A model generated the notes under the pieces. The model did not search any database. It had not been told where the DNA came from and saw only the letters and a list, made by a program, of their open reading frames with translations. From Wohlfahrtiimonas sp. (GTDB taxonomy: Bacteria > Pseudomonadota > Gammaproteobacteria > Cardiobacteriales > Wohlfahrtiimonadaceae), in contig JASLHB010000070.1 of assembly GCA_030149965.1 (NCBI GenBank), forward strand, positions 1-18,082: DNA of 18,082 bases, in the 5' to 3' direction. Shown here in pieces: positions 1 to 7,815 of the stretch (position 1 is the stretch's first letter; each line of letters opens with the position of its first letter). The position numbers were made by a program, and so were the translations under genes.

Positions 1-59
1 GGCACGGAGTTAGGATCGCGCCAAGGCTCGTAGGATTTTTTTGAAAGAATTGGTGACAT
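1..59 (-). CDS. 5' end of an unidentified gene, cut by window edge
   Basis: A minus-strand reading frame opens with ATG at 57-59. An AAGGAG ribosome-binding site sits about five bases upstream, and an in-frame TAA just before it rules out a longer start. Only 19 codons are visible; they read MSPILSKKSYEPWRDPNSV. No function can be shown from this. The Pro-Trp-x-Asp-Pro-Asn stretch near the N-terminus is reminiscent of PotA/PotG-type polyamine ABC transporter ATPases, but this is recall of family style and not a match. It lies downstream of rsgA on the same strand, separated by about 137 bases that contain a candidate promoter, so it may be transcribed independently. Confidence 0.5.
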   Translation of the reverse strand, partial: MSPILSKKSYEPWRDPNSV

Positions 60-161
60 CACAGCTCCTTAATTCAATACCGTTAAGTGAAAGATCAAGG
101 CGATTGGTTGCAATCTTTTTGTTCAGAAGAATCTTGAGTGCTGCCGCTCGTTGAGCAAAGC

Positions 162-189
162 ATTGTATAGTGATTGACAGAAACATCAA
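162..189 (-). promoter_or_regulatory. candidate sigma70 promoter for the left-edge gene
   Basis: On the minus strand, a TTGATG -35 box (184-189) and a TACAAT -10 box (162-167) are separated by 16 bases. The -10 matches consensus at five of six positions and the -35 at four. It starts just after the rsgA stop codon and would give a leader of roughly 95 bases. Confidence 0.4.
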
Positions 190-195
190 GCACTA

Positions 196-1161
196 TTAGT
201 TTGATGCATTCAGGATTTGTAAATAGCTTTCAGCACGTCTTGCTGATAATAAGTCATTTTCTATTGCATATTCAACTGCACAACCTGGATCTTGTAAATG
301 ATTGCAATTACTGAATTTACAACGTTTTGTGTATTCAACCACATCAGGAAAACCATTGTGAACCGATTCAATGCTTAAGTGATCAACGTTAAAACTACGA
401 ACGCCCGGAGAATCAATTAAAGCACCTTGATTATCATTCAAATAGTACAGAGTAGTTGCAGATGTTGTATGGTTGCCTAAACCTGTTGTTGCGCTAATTC
501 TCTGTGTTTGTAGAGATAATTCAGGAATCATTTTATTGGTCAGTGATGATTTACCAACACCAGATTGTCCAACAAAGATAGAAGTTTTGCCCACTAATTC
601 ATTATGTAGTAATGCTAATGATTCTGGATTGGTTTGTGATGTTAGGATTATTTTAATATCAAAGGCTTTTTGATATTCTTCAATGAAAGAAAAATCACTG
701 GTTTCATCAATCATATCAGCTTTATTGACAATAATTCCCATTGGAATATTGAATTCACGAATGGCGATCAAATAGCGATCAATCAAAGAAGGGCTAGGCT
801 CTGGTTTAGGAGCGATTACGACAAAAATCTGATCTAGATTGGCAGCAATCAGTTTCTTACGTTGGCCATAAGAAACCCGCGCCAATTCATTATTTCGTGG
901 GATCAATTGTAGGACGACAGGAATATCATTTTCAAATGTGAAATAGACATAATCGCCACAAACAATTGTTTCCAAATTCTGCCGGATATTCGCCTTGAAG
1001 ATTTGATGTTCAGCATCTTCCACCATTAAATGTGGACCATGTTGAGCGATCACTCTTCCTTGAAAGAGAGAGTCGGGATCAAGAGTTTTTAACGCGTCGA
1101 TTTGCTCGACTTTCTTGTTAGAAATACGTTCATGTTGCTTTTTAGTTAATCGACGCGCCAT
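196..1161 (-). CDS. rsgA: RsgA, small ribosomal subunit maturation GTPase
   Basis: RsgA is a circularly permuted GTPase that acts late in 30S subunit assembly and is stimulated by the ribosome. The 321-residue product has an N-terminal OB-fold region (about 30-90). The G motifs come in the permuted order: G4 NKAD at 146-149, G1 GQSGVGKS at 198-205, the G2 region around 227-235, and G3 DSPG at 250-253. A C-terminal zinc site is formed by Cys281, Cys286, His288 and Cys294. The length is normal for the family and all expected motifs are intact. The ATG lies six bases after the fdxA stop without a strong Shine-Dalgarno, which suggests translational coupling to fdxA. Confidence 0.96.
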   Translation of the reverse strand: MARRLTKKQHERISNKKVEQIDALKTLDPDSLFQGRVIAQHGPHLMVEDAEHQIFKANIRQNLETIVCGDYVYFTFENDIPVVLQLIPRNNELARVSYGQRKKLIAANLDQIFVVIAPKPEPSPSLIDRYLIAIREFNIPMGIIVNKADMIDETSDFSFIEEYQKAFDIKIILTSQTNPESLALLHNELVGKTSIFVGQSGVGKSSLTNKMIPELSLQTQRISATTGLGNHTTSATTLYYLNDNQGALIDSPGVRSFNVDHLSIESVHNGFPDVVEYTKRCKFSNCNHLQDPGCAVEYAIENDLLSARRAESYLQILNASN

Positions 1162-1167
1162 CCGTAA

Positions 1168-1491
1168 TTATCGCTCTAGTAATTCAAGTTTATTCGGTTT
1201 TCCGTCCCAATCTTTAGCATCATCAGCATGTTCCGTCATTTGAGTTATAACAGGCCATTGTTGTGATAATTCTGCATTGAGTTCTAAGAATTTCTCCTGA
1301 TCTGCAGGTAAATCATCTTCGGAGAAGATAGCATTTGCAGGGCATTCTGGTTCACATAATGTACAGTCAATGCACTCTTCAGGATCGATCACCAAAAAGT
1401 TTGGTCCTTCGTGGAAGCAATCCACAGGACAAACTTCTACACAATCTGTGTATTTGCATTTGATGCAATTTTCGGTAACAACGAAAGTCAT
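1168..1491 (-). CDS. fdxA: 7Fe ferredoxin ([3Fe-4S] + [4Fe-4S]), FdxA type
   Basis: This small cytoplasmic electron carrier of 107 residues closely resembles Azotobacter vinelandii ferredoxin I as I recall it, including the long C-terminal extension ending in Leu-Leu-Glu-Arg. By that homology the [3Fe-4S] cluster would use Cys9, Cys17 and Cys50. The [4Fe-4S] cluster would use Cys21, Cys40, Cys43 and Cys46, with Cys25 a free neighbouring cysteine. Cys12 in the first CxxC is not a ligand in the homolog. FdI is linked to oxidative-stress signalling and low-potential electron transfer in Azotobacter; the partner here is unknown. It lies between tyrS (15 bases upstream) and rsgA (6 bases downstream), so all three are probably one transcript. 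Confidence 0.95.
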   Translation of the reverse strand: MTFVVTENCIKCKYTDCVEVCPVDCFHEGPNFLVIDPEECIDCTLCEPECPANAIFSEDDLPADQEKFLELNAELSQQWPVITQMTEHADDAKDWDGKPNKLELLER

Positions 1492-1506
1492 AAAAACCTC
1501 TAAAAA

Positions 1507-2706
1507 TTAATTAACTGTAACTTTTGCAAAACGGCGTTTACCTACTTGGAAAACGGCTGTTGTGCCTTTTGCGATTTTAAGTCCGCGATCAGAAACTTTT
1601 TCTTGATCAATGCGCACAGCGCCACCATCAATTGAGCGATTGCCTTCAGAAACAGAAGATACTAAACCTGCTTCTTTTAACAATGCGCCAATTTGAATTT
1701 CTCCATCTGGAGCAACCACTGAAATTTCTTCTATATTTTCAGGTAAGTTGCCTTTCTGGAAGCGTTCGATGAAATCACGATGTGCCATTTCATAATCTGC
1801 TTCTGAATGGAAACGAGAAATGATTTCTTTACACAACAAGAATTTGATATCGCGTGGATTCATACCTTCAGCAACAGATTTTTTATAACCTTCAATTGTT
1901 GCTGTTGATTCAAAGCTGAGAAGATCAAAGTAGCGCCACATCAAAGTATCAGATACAGACATCAACTTACCAAATTGCTCAACTGGCGTATCATCAACAC
2001 CAATGTAGTTGCCTAAAGATTTAGACATTTTATTTACGCCATCTAAACCTTCTAATAATGGCATAGTGATAACGCTTTGTGATGCTTTACCATAAGCTTT
2101 TTGAAGGTCACGGCCGACTAATAAATTGAACTTTTGATCCGTACCACCTAATTCAACATCAGTGTTCAAACTTACTGAATCGTAACCTTGTAGTAATGGA
2201 TAGATAAATTCATGTAAAGCAATCGGTTGATGGTTTTTGTAGCGTTTTTCAAAGTCATCACGTTCTAGCATTCTTGCAACAGTATAATGCGATGCTAATT
2301 GAATCATGCCCACTGTGCCTAATTCGCCTAACCATGATGAGTTGAATACAACTTTAGTCAATTCTGGATCTAAGATTTTAAAGATCTGTTCTTGATAAGT
2401 TTTTGCATTCTCAATCACTTGTTCGCGAGTTAGCGGCTTACGTGTTGTATCTTTGCCTGATGGATCACCAATCATGCCTGTGAAATCACCAATTAAGAAA
2501 TTCACTTCATGTCCTAACATCTGGAAGTGTTTCATTTTGTTGATAACAACAGTATGACCTAAGTGAAGATCAGGGGCAGTTGGGTCGAAACCCACTTTGA
2601 TTCGAAGCGGACGGTTCTCTTTTAACTTCTCAGTTAAACCTTCAATTGAAATGATTTCGTCAGTTCCGCGCTCTAATAACGCCAAACTCTCTTCGATAGA
2701 TGCCAT
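1507..2706 (-). CDS. tyrS: Tyrosyl-tRNA synthetase, type 2
   Basis: This class I aminoacyl-tRNA synthetase charges tRNA-Tyr in the cytoplasm. The signature HLGH lies at residues 48-51 and KMSKS at 226-230. The Gly-Gly-Thr-Asp-Gln segment of the tyrosine pocket is at about 187-191, and an S4 RNA-binding domain occupies roughly the last 65 residues. At 399 residues with this insert pattern it fits the type-2 bacterial TyrS subfamily rather than the E. coli type. A TTG codon lies directly before the ATG, but AGGAG with a six-base spacing favours the ATG at 2704-2706. The start is 16 bases after the L,D-transpeptidase stop, and fdxA follows 15 bases downstream. Confidence 0.97.
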   Translation of the reverse strand: MASIEESLALLERGTDEIISIEGLTEKLKENRPLRIKVGFDPTAPDLHLGHTVVINKMKHFQMLGHEVNFLIGDFTGMIGDPSGKDTTRKPLTREQVIENAKTYQEQIFKILDPELTKVVFNSSWLGELGTVGMIQLASHYTVARMLERDDFEKRYKNHQPIALHEFIYPLLQGYDSVSLNTDVELGGTDQKFNLLVGRDLQKAYGKASQSVITMPLLEGLDGVNKMSKSLGNYIGVDDTPVEQFGKLMSVSDTLMWRYFDLLSFESTATIEGYKKSVAEGMNPRDIKFLLCKEIISRFHSEADYEMAHRDFIERFQKGNLPENIEEISVVAPDGEIQIGALLKEAGLVSSVSEGNRSIDGGAVRIDQEKVSDRGLKIAKGTTAVFQVGKRRFAKVTVN

Positions 2707-2722
2707 CAAACTCTCCTGCTAT

Positions 2723-3712
2723 TTATTTAAATTTATCCCAGTCAATATTAATTGCACTGCCAGCGTCTTCTGGTTTTGGATTGTGATTATACTGGTCAAT
2801 TTTTTGACCAACATGCGTTGGTAAACCTGACATTTTTTCGATCGTAAGATCAAGTAAACGACGATCAACCATTTGAATGTTTGGATCATTTTGATACGGA
2901 GCTAAAAGATCATAAGCAATTTGCTTGAGTCCATTTGTATCTAAATTATCTTCTTCTAAAGGCGGATGAACTTCGATTAAAAGTTCTTCACCTTTCCAAC
3001 CAACTTTTACAGGCTCATTGATGAATGAAACAGATGCGCCACTTGGCACAATTTGGTGTAATTCCGCGATATTTTGAGGGAAAAATCTCATGCAACCGTG
3101 TGTAACTCGCATGCCGATACCTGTCACATCATTTGTACCATGTAATAGATAACTTGGTATATTTAGTCTAAGAACGTGATTACCTAAAGGGTTATCAGGG
3201 CCAGCAGGCACTACTTTAGGCAAAATTCCTTTACCCATTTCTTGGTGCTCACGGCGAATACTTTCGGGTGGATACCAAGCTGGCGCTTCTTGTTTAACTG
3301 TAACTTTCCATGTGCCTAATGGTGTTTTCCAATCCATACGGCCAACGCCGACAGGATAAACATATACAACGTCCTCATTTTCAGGGAAGAAGTACGTGCG
3401 CATTTCTGGGATATTGGAAACCAAACCTGTTCGTTTTTTGCCCGGTAAAATATACTCAAAAGGCAATACGATAGGCATTTGTGATGAAGGCGTCCAATAA
3501 TTTGCATTAGGATTCGCCCATTTTAACTCATCATAACCTGCCTCATATTTAACGCTGAGTTCAACGAAAGATTCACCAGGTTCGGGATAAACGACTTCTG
3601 TATAGCCAACAACATCCGAACCTTTTTCAGGCATAGGATATTGTCGTGCAATTGCATTGCTACTTAAGAAACCAATTGTAACCATAAGACACAAAAGAGA
3701 AGTTTTTTTCAT
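2723..3712 (-). CDS. Exported L,D-transpeptidase (YkuD domain, ErfK/YbiS/YcfS/YnhG family)
   Basis: This probable periplasmic enzyme either forms 3-3 peptidoglycan cross-links or attaches proteins to peptidoglycan meso-diaminopimelate. The 329-residue product starts with a Sec signal peptide (about 1-22, ending around Ala-Ile-Ala). A LysM-like segment at about 45-85 precedes a YkuD catalytic domain at about 103-235. Catalytic His191 sits in LLHGTND, and nucleophile Cys207 in THGCMRF. A C-terminal extension of about 90 residues beyond the catalytic domain is typical of this family. The E. coli paralogs differ in whether they make 3-3 links or anchor Braun lipoprotein, and the sequence alone does not decide which applies here. 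Its ATG follows the upstream ferredoxin stop by six bases. Confidence 0.93.
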   Translation of the reverse strand: MKKTSLLCLMVTIGFLSSNAIARQYPMPEKGSDVVGYTEVVYPEPGESFVELSVKYEAGYDELKWANPNANYWTPSSQMPIVLPFEYILPGKKRTGLVSNIPEMRTYFFPENEDVVYVYPVGVGRMDWKTPLGTWKVTVKQEAPAWYPPESIRREHQEMGKGILPKVVPAGPDNPLGNHVLRLNIPSYLLHGTNDVTGIGMRVTHGCMRFFPQNIAELHQIVPSGASVSFINEPVKVGWKGEELLIEVHPPLEEDNLDTNGLKQIAYDLLAPYQNDPNIQMVDRRLLDLTIEKMSGLPTHVGQKIDQYNHNPKPEDAGSAINIDWDKFK

Positions 3713-3718
3713 AAACTC

Positions 3719-3970
3719 TTACTTTCCAGCTTGAAGTTTCTCGTATTTAGCCATCAACTCATCTTCAGTTTCTGGCTTCGCGGGATCCTTGTTGATACAT
3801 TCAACAGGACATACTTCCATACATTGTGGTGTGTCAAAATGACCAATACACTCTGTACATAAGTTTGGATCGATAACATAAATTTCAGGGCCCATTGAAA
3901 TCGCTTCATTTGGGCACTCTGGTTCACAAACATCACAATTGATGCATTCATCTGTTATCTCTAATGACAT
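3719..3970 (-). CDS. 2[4Fe-4S] ferredoxin, Allochromatium/YfhL type
   Basis: This 83-residue low-potential electron carrier has a first cluster motif CxxCxxCxxxCP at Cys9, Cys12, Cys15 and Cys19. The second motif is Cys38, Cys41, Cys50, Cys54-Pro, with eight residues between Cys41 and Cys50 and a ninth cysteine at 58. That insertion plus a C-terminal helix is the hallmark of the Allochromatium vinosum (Alvin) ferredoxins, whose two clusters have unusually different potentials. By homology one cluster uses Cys9, 12, 15 and 54, the other Cys19, 38, 41 and 50. A GAGG ribosome-binding site lies eight bases before the ATG. It lies 35 bases after serS and 6 bases before the L,D-transpeptidase. Redox partners are unknown. 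Confidence 0.94.
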   Translation of the reverse strand: MSLEITDECINCDVCEPECPNEAISMGPEIYVIDPNLCTECIGHFDTPQCMEVCPVECINKDPAKPETEDELMAKYEKLQAGK

Positions 3971-4005
3971 AACTACAACCTCTTTACTCTATTAAACATT
4001 GAACT

Positions 4006-5277
4006 CTAGATGTGAGTTCTGCCTCTCATATAAGGAATCAATACTTCAGGAACACGTATTCTACCATCTTCTTCTTGATAGTTTTCCATCACTGCAACTA
4101 AAGTTCTACCAACAGCTAAACCAGAGCCATTAAGTGTATGTAATAGTTCAGGTTTATTTGTTTCACTGTTGCGGAAACGAGCTTGCATACGACGAGCTTG
4201 GAAATCAACACAGTTCGAGCAAGAAGAGATTTCTCTATATTTCTCTTGACCAGGCAACCATACTTCAATGTCGTAAGTTTTGGTTGCACCAAAGCCCATA
4301 TCGCCTGTACATAATACGATTGTACGGTAAGGTAAACCTAATTTTTCTAAGACAGTTTCAGCATGGCGCGTCATTAATTCCAACTGATCGAAAGATTTAG
4401 AAGGATGAACTAAATGAACCATTTCTACTTTTTCAAATTGGTGCATACGAATCAAACCACGAGTATCACGACCATAGCTGCCAGCTTCTGATCTGAAACA
4501 TCCGCTGTGTGCCACATAAGATAATGGCAATTCACTTTCTGGAACGATTTCATCACGCACTAAGTTCGTAACAGGAACTTCAGCTGTTGGGATCAAATAG
4601 TATTGATCTTCGCCTGTTAATTTGAATAAATCTTCTTCAAATTTAGGTAATTGACCTGTACCACGTAAACTATCGCTATTTACGATCATTGGTACGTTTA
4701 ATTCAGTATAACCATGTTCTTCAACATGTAGATCTAACATGAACTGAACAAGTGCGCGATGTAAACGAGCAACGCCATCACGCAATACAGTGAAGCGAGA
4801 ACCAGTTAGCTTAACGCCAGCTTCTGAATCAATGCCTTTGTTAGTTGCGCCTAATGCAACATGATCTTTAACTTCAAATGTGAATTCACGTGGCGTTCCC
4901 CAACGGCGAACTTCAACGTTATCATTTTCATCTTTACCTGCTGGTACAGATGCATCAGGCAAATTAGGAAGCGTCATGAGAATTTGATTCAAATCATTTA
5001 AGATGACATTTAATTCTTTCTCTAAAGACTCGAATTTTTCAGTGTTATTGGAAACTTCTTTCAAAATTTCATCAATGTTTTCGCCTTTAGCTTTAGCTTG
5101 GCCAATGCGTTTTGCATTAACGTTACGTAAATTTTGAAGTTCTTGAACTTCAATTTGCAATCCTTTGCGGCGTTCATCTAGTTCAATAAATTGTGCTTTA
5201 TCAAAGTTATAACCGCGTGTTTTAAGACGAGTTACAACATCGTCGAGATTATGACGAAGTAATTGAATGTCTAGCAT
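4006..5277 (-). CDS. serS: Seryl-tRNA synthetase
   Basis: This class II aminoacyl-tRNA synthetase charges tRNA-Ser, and tRNA-Sec where present. The 423-residue protein begins with the long antiparallel coiled-coil tRNA-binding arm (about 28-100, rich in Glu, Lys and Leu). The catalytic core follows, with the TAEVP serine/ATP-pocket segment at 231-235. Motif 2 is around 260-286 (FRSEAGSYGRDTRG, then the HQFEKVE strand), and motif 3 is at 384-400 (GSGLAVGRTLVA). The length is normal. AAGGGG six bases before the ATG is a good ribosome-binding site. It is the first gene of the minus-strand string and lies directly downstream of a near-consensus promoter. Confidence 0.98.
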   Translation of the reverse strand: MLDIQLLRHNLDDVVTRLKTRGYNFDKAQFIELDERRKGLQIEVQELQNLRNVNAKRIGQAKAKGENIDEILKEVSNNTEKFESLEKELNVILNDLNQILMTLPNLPDASVPAGKDENDNVEVRRWGTPREFTFEVKDHVALGATNKGIDSEAGVKLTGSRFTVLRDGVARLHRALVQFMLDLHVEEHGYTELNVPMIVNSDSLRGTGQLPKFEEDLFKLTGEDQYYLIPTAEVPVTNLVRDEIVPESELPLSYVAHSGCFRSEAGSYGRDTRGLIRMHQFEKVEMVHLVHPSKSFDQLELMTRHAETVLEKLGLPYRTIVLCTGDMGFGATKTYDIEVWLPGQEKYREISSCSNCVDFQARRMQARFRNSETNKPELLHTLNGSGLAVGRTLVAVMENYQEEDGRIRVPEVLIPYMRGRTHI

Positions 5278-5314
5278 TGATGACCCCTTGAAATATTGTT
5301 AGAAAATACCCCTT

Positions 5315-5343
5315 ATTATAACGAATAACGTACGGAATAACAA
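5315..5343 (-). promoter_or_regulatory. sigma70 promoter for the serS operon
   Basis: On the minus strand, a -35 box TTGTTA (5338-5343) and a perfect -10 box TATAAT (5315-5320) are spaced by 17 bases. Transcription would start near 5308 and give a leader of about 30 bases before serS. It is likely the main promoter for serS through rsgA, since the downstream gaps are all short. Confidence 0.75.
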
Positions 5344-5393
5344 AGCCCCAAAATAGATGGCCTGTTTTAATCCAAGTATCTGTATTAGACTCT

Positions 5394-5419
5394 TCATTAA
5401 ATTATTCAATGATTAATGA
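5394..5419. repeat. inverted repeat in serS-ccp divergent region
   Basis: TCATTAA (5394-5400) and TTAATGA (5413-5419) form a perfect seven-base inverted repeat around 12 bases. It lies 46 bases before the peroxidase ATG, where a regulator could act on that gene. No known binding-site family is recognised. In such AT-rich DNA a chance repeat is possible. Confidence 0.35.
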
Positions 5420-5464
5420 CTTAAATTGATTGTTGAGCGCATTTAATAGTAGGGAGTTGATTGT

Positions 5465-6481
5465 ATGCAAAGTAGAAATAAATTTTGGATAGCGATTGGT
5501 TTATCTGTTTCAATGATAATGAGTGGCTTTGCATTGGCGCAAGCTAAACGTGATGCAATTATTCAGCCAATTGGCGATGTTACTATTGAGCATCCAGAAA
5601 AAGTGGAGTTGGGTAAGAAATTATGGTTTGATCCGCGTTTATCTAAATCTGGTTTTATTTCATGTAACTCATGTCATAACTTATCAATGGGCGGCAGTGA
5701 CAACTTAAAAACCTCGATTGGCCATAATTGGCAAGAAGGCCCAATCAACTCACCAACTGTATTAAATTCAAAGTATAACTTTGTACAATTTTGGGATGGT
5801 CGCGCAAAAGACTTAAAAGAACAAGCGGGCGGACCAATTGCAAATCCTAAAGAAATGGGATTCACACATGATTTAGCTGTCAGTGTGATTGAAACTATTC
5901 CAGGCTATGTTGAAGAATTTAAAGCAGTTTATGGCTCTGAGCAAATTACGATCGAAGAAATTACAGACGCAATTGCTGTATTTGAAGAAACATTAGTAAC
6001 ACCAAACGCGCCATTTGATAAATGGCTCAAAGGCGATGATAGTGCACTCAATGAGCAGGAATTAGCAGGCTATAATTTATTTACGACATCTGGTTGTATT
6101 GCATGTCATTACGGTACTGCAATGGGTGGTAGCTCATTCCAAAAAATGGGGTTGATGGAGGATTATGTTACAGAGAATCCGGCACAAGGCCGAATGGAAG
6201 TAACAGGCAAAGATGCGGATCGCTTTATGTTCAAAGTGCCAACATTGCGTAACGTTGAATTAACGTATCCGTATTTCCATGATGGTGCCGCAGAATCATT
6301 AGAAGAAGCTGTAACAGTGATGGGGCGCTTGCAGTTGAAACGTGACTACAATGATGATGAAGTGGCTAGTATTGTGGCATTCTTGAAAACATTAACAGGT
6401 GATCAACCGCAATTGATGATGCCAATTTTACCGCCATCAGTGAATGAAACACCAAAGCCAGTGCCATTTGATAAAAAATAA
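5465..6481 (+). CDS. Periplasmic di-heme cytochrome c peroxidase
   Basis: This enzyme is predicted to reduce H2O2 to water in the periplasm using electrons from c-type cytochromes. The 338-residue product has a Sec signal peptide (about 1-27, cut after Ala-Gln-Ala) and two covalent heme sites, CNSCH at 67-71 and CIACH at 211-215. The segment SKSGFISCNSCHN corresponds to the family's first heme region. His272 in YFHDGA and Met286 in the later helix are candidates for structural or axial-ligand roles in the second domain; Met286 is the likely distal ligand of the high-potential heme. The length is normal for bacterial CcpA/CCP. GGGAG eight bases upstream supports the ATG. MauG-type relatives share the fold, but the overall pattern favours peroxidase. 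It may work beside EfeB in peroxide handling. Confidence 0.93.
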   Translation: MQSRNKFWIAIGLSVSMIMSGFALAQAKRDAIIQPIGDVTIEHPEKVELGKKLWFDPRLSKSGFISCNSCHNLSMGGSDNLKTSIGHNWQEGPINSPTVLNSKYNFVQFWDGRAKDLKEQAGGPIANPKEMGFTHDLAVSVIETIPGYVEEFKAVYGSEQITIEEITDAIAVFEETLVTPNAPFDKWLKGDDSALNEQELAGYNLFTTSGCIACHYGTAMGGSSFQKMGLMEDYVTENPAQGRMEVTGKDADRFMFKVPTLRNVELTYPYFHDGAAESLEEAVTVMGRLQLKRDYNDDEVASIVAFLKTLTGDQPQLMMPILPPSVNETPKPVPFDKK

Positions 6482-6520
6482 TTGTCACTAGATGAAAAGA
6501 TTAATACTGTAGTGGAGTTC

Positions 6521-6549
6521 GCCCTGTTTGTAAAAACAGGGCTTTTTTT
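6521..6549 (+). terminator. Rho-independent terminator of the peroxidase gene
   Basis: GCCCTGTTT (6521-6529) pairs perfectly with AAACAGGGC (6534-6542) around a four-base GTAA loop, followed by seven T's. The opposite strand forms the same hairpin without a T-run, so it should work poorly for the converging efeB transcript. Confidence 0.92.
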
Positions 6550-6559
6550 GATTCAAAGT

Positions 6560-7813
6560 TTAAGCTTCTAGCAATGTTTGACCTAAATAGTCTTTGGTGG
6601 TTTTCATTCCAGGCAAAGAAAAGAAATATCCACCGCCAAATGGTTTGATATAACGCTCTAATGGCTCGCCATTCAAACGACGCTGAGTATTGATGAAGCC
6701 TTTTTTGAGGTCATTTTGATATGAGACAAACACTAAACCCATATCCAATAATCCGCTATTGGTTAATCCTAGTGAATAGCTATAACTGCGACGGCGCAAA
6801 GGTGCACTGTAACGATGTGGTACGCGAGGTTCAGCACGACGCATGTGGGAATCAAATAACACACGATCACCATGAGGATCTTTACTAAACTCTGGATCAT
6901 CCATTTCATGAGTCAAGCCAATGGGTGCACCTGTTCGTTTCATTCGACCAAAGTCGTTTTCTTGATCTTCCAATGGTGTACGATCCCAGAATTCTAAGTT
7001 AAAGCGAATCAAGCGCAGTGCTTGATAAGAACCACCTAAGCACCATTCAGGTTCTTGATTTTTTTCTGTTACCCAAACCATTTCATTCATTAATTTAGCA
7101 TCTGTATTCGGTGCATTGCCCGTACCATCTTTAAAACCAAAGAGATTAATGGCAGTTGATCCTGATTCAATATCACGCGCAGGTAAAAATCCATCAATTT
7201 TCCAAATGGGCGACATTTGTTGATAGTGATGTTTCATGATGTCACGGAGCGCATAAATGATAATTTCTTTGCTGTTTGCACACAATTGTAAGGAAATATC
7301 TCCACCGCACCAATTTGGATCTAACAAATCATTTGGAAAACTTATCATTTCCATTAGGTATTTTGGCTTTTGCTCAGATAAACCAAAGCGATCATCAAAT
7401 AATGAAGCACCAACAGATAATGTAATAGTTAATTGATCAGGTAATAAATCGCCACCCAATAAACCTGATTCTTTCGGTGGCAATTGTGCGTCTTCATCAA
7501 TTTTAATGGATTGTGGTGCGGTCAGATATTGAATGCGCTCAGAGATTGATTTGAATAAGGCTTGTAATTCATCTTTGTTCTGAATCAATAGCTTGAAGGT
7601 AATGAAGGTTGCTTCTTTCGGTTCAGGTGTGATTATGCCAGCTTGATGAATGCCTAAAGCTGGAATAGTGTCATAAAAATGCTTCGGATATTTAAATTCT
7701 GAAGCATGATTTTTAGGATTACTTTGGCCTAACGCAGAATTTGCCACTAAAGCTGCGCTACCTAAAGTAATGCCTTTTAATAAATTGCGGCGAAAGGTTG
7801 AATGATTGGACAT
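6560..7813 (-). CDS. efeB: EfeB-type DyP heme peroxidase, Tat-exported
   Basis: EfeB is the periplasmic heme peroxidase of the EfeUOB ferrous-iron uptake system. It oxidises Fe2+ and/or strips iron from heme, depending on the study. The 417-residue product has a twin-arginine signal with Arg8-Arg9 in TFRRNLLKG, so it is exported folded with heme bound. DyP signatures are present: GFKDGT at 226-231 with catalytic Asp229, proximal heme ligand His323 in HMRRAEPR, and a distal Arg at about 341-342 within RRRSYSYS. Their spacing agrees with recalled E. coli EfeB numbering. GAGGAG eight bases before the ATG, inside the efeO end, supports this start. It is the last gene of the iron operon, only two bases after efeO. 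Confidence 0.95.
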   Translation of the reverse strand: MSNHSTFRRNLLKGITLGSAALVANSALGQSNPKNHASEFKYPKHFYDTIPALGIHQAGIITPEPKEATFITFKLLIQNKDELQALFKSISERIQYLTAPQSIKIDEDAQLPPKESGLLGGDLLPDQLTITLSVGASLFDDRFGLSEQKPKYLMEMISFPNDLLDPNWCGGDISLQLCANSKEIIIYALRDIMKHHYQQMSPIWKIDGFLPARDIESGSTAINLFGFKDGTGNAPNTDAKLMNEMVWVTEKNQEPEWCLGGSYQALRLIRFNLEFWDRTPLEDQENDFGRMKRTGAPIGLTHEMDDPEFSKDPHGDRVLFDSHMRRAEPRVPHRYSAPLRRRSYSYSLGLTNSGLLDMGLVFVSYQNDLKKGFINTQRRLNGEPLERYIKPFGGGYFFSLPGMKTTKDYLGQTLLEA

Positions 7814-7815
7814 AT

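Noticed and set aside
5..187. Open frame of about 60 codons on the minus strand after rsgA
   Set aside because: It overlaps the better-supported left-edge gene in another frame, lacks a ribosome-binding site, and its start falls within the candidate promoter.
2707..2709. TTG start codon for tyrS one codon upstream of the ATG
   Set aside because: The AGGAG spacing would be only about three bases, whereas the adjacent ATG has the normal six.
5421..5440. TTGAT half-site suggesting an FNR/Anr box before the peroxidase gene
   Set aside because: The second half does not resemble ATCAA, so only a half-site is present, which is common in AT-rich DNA.
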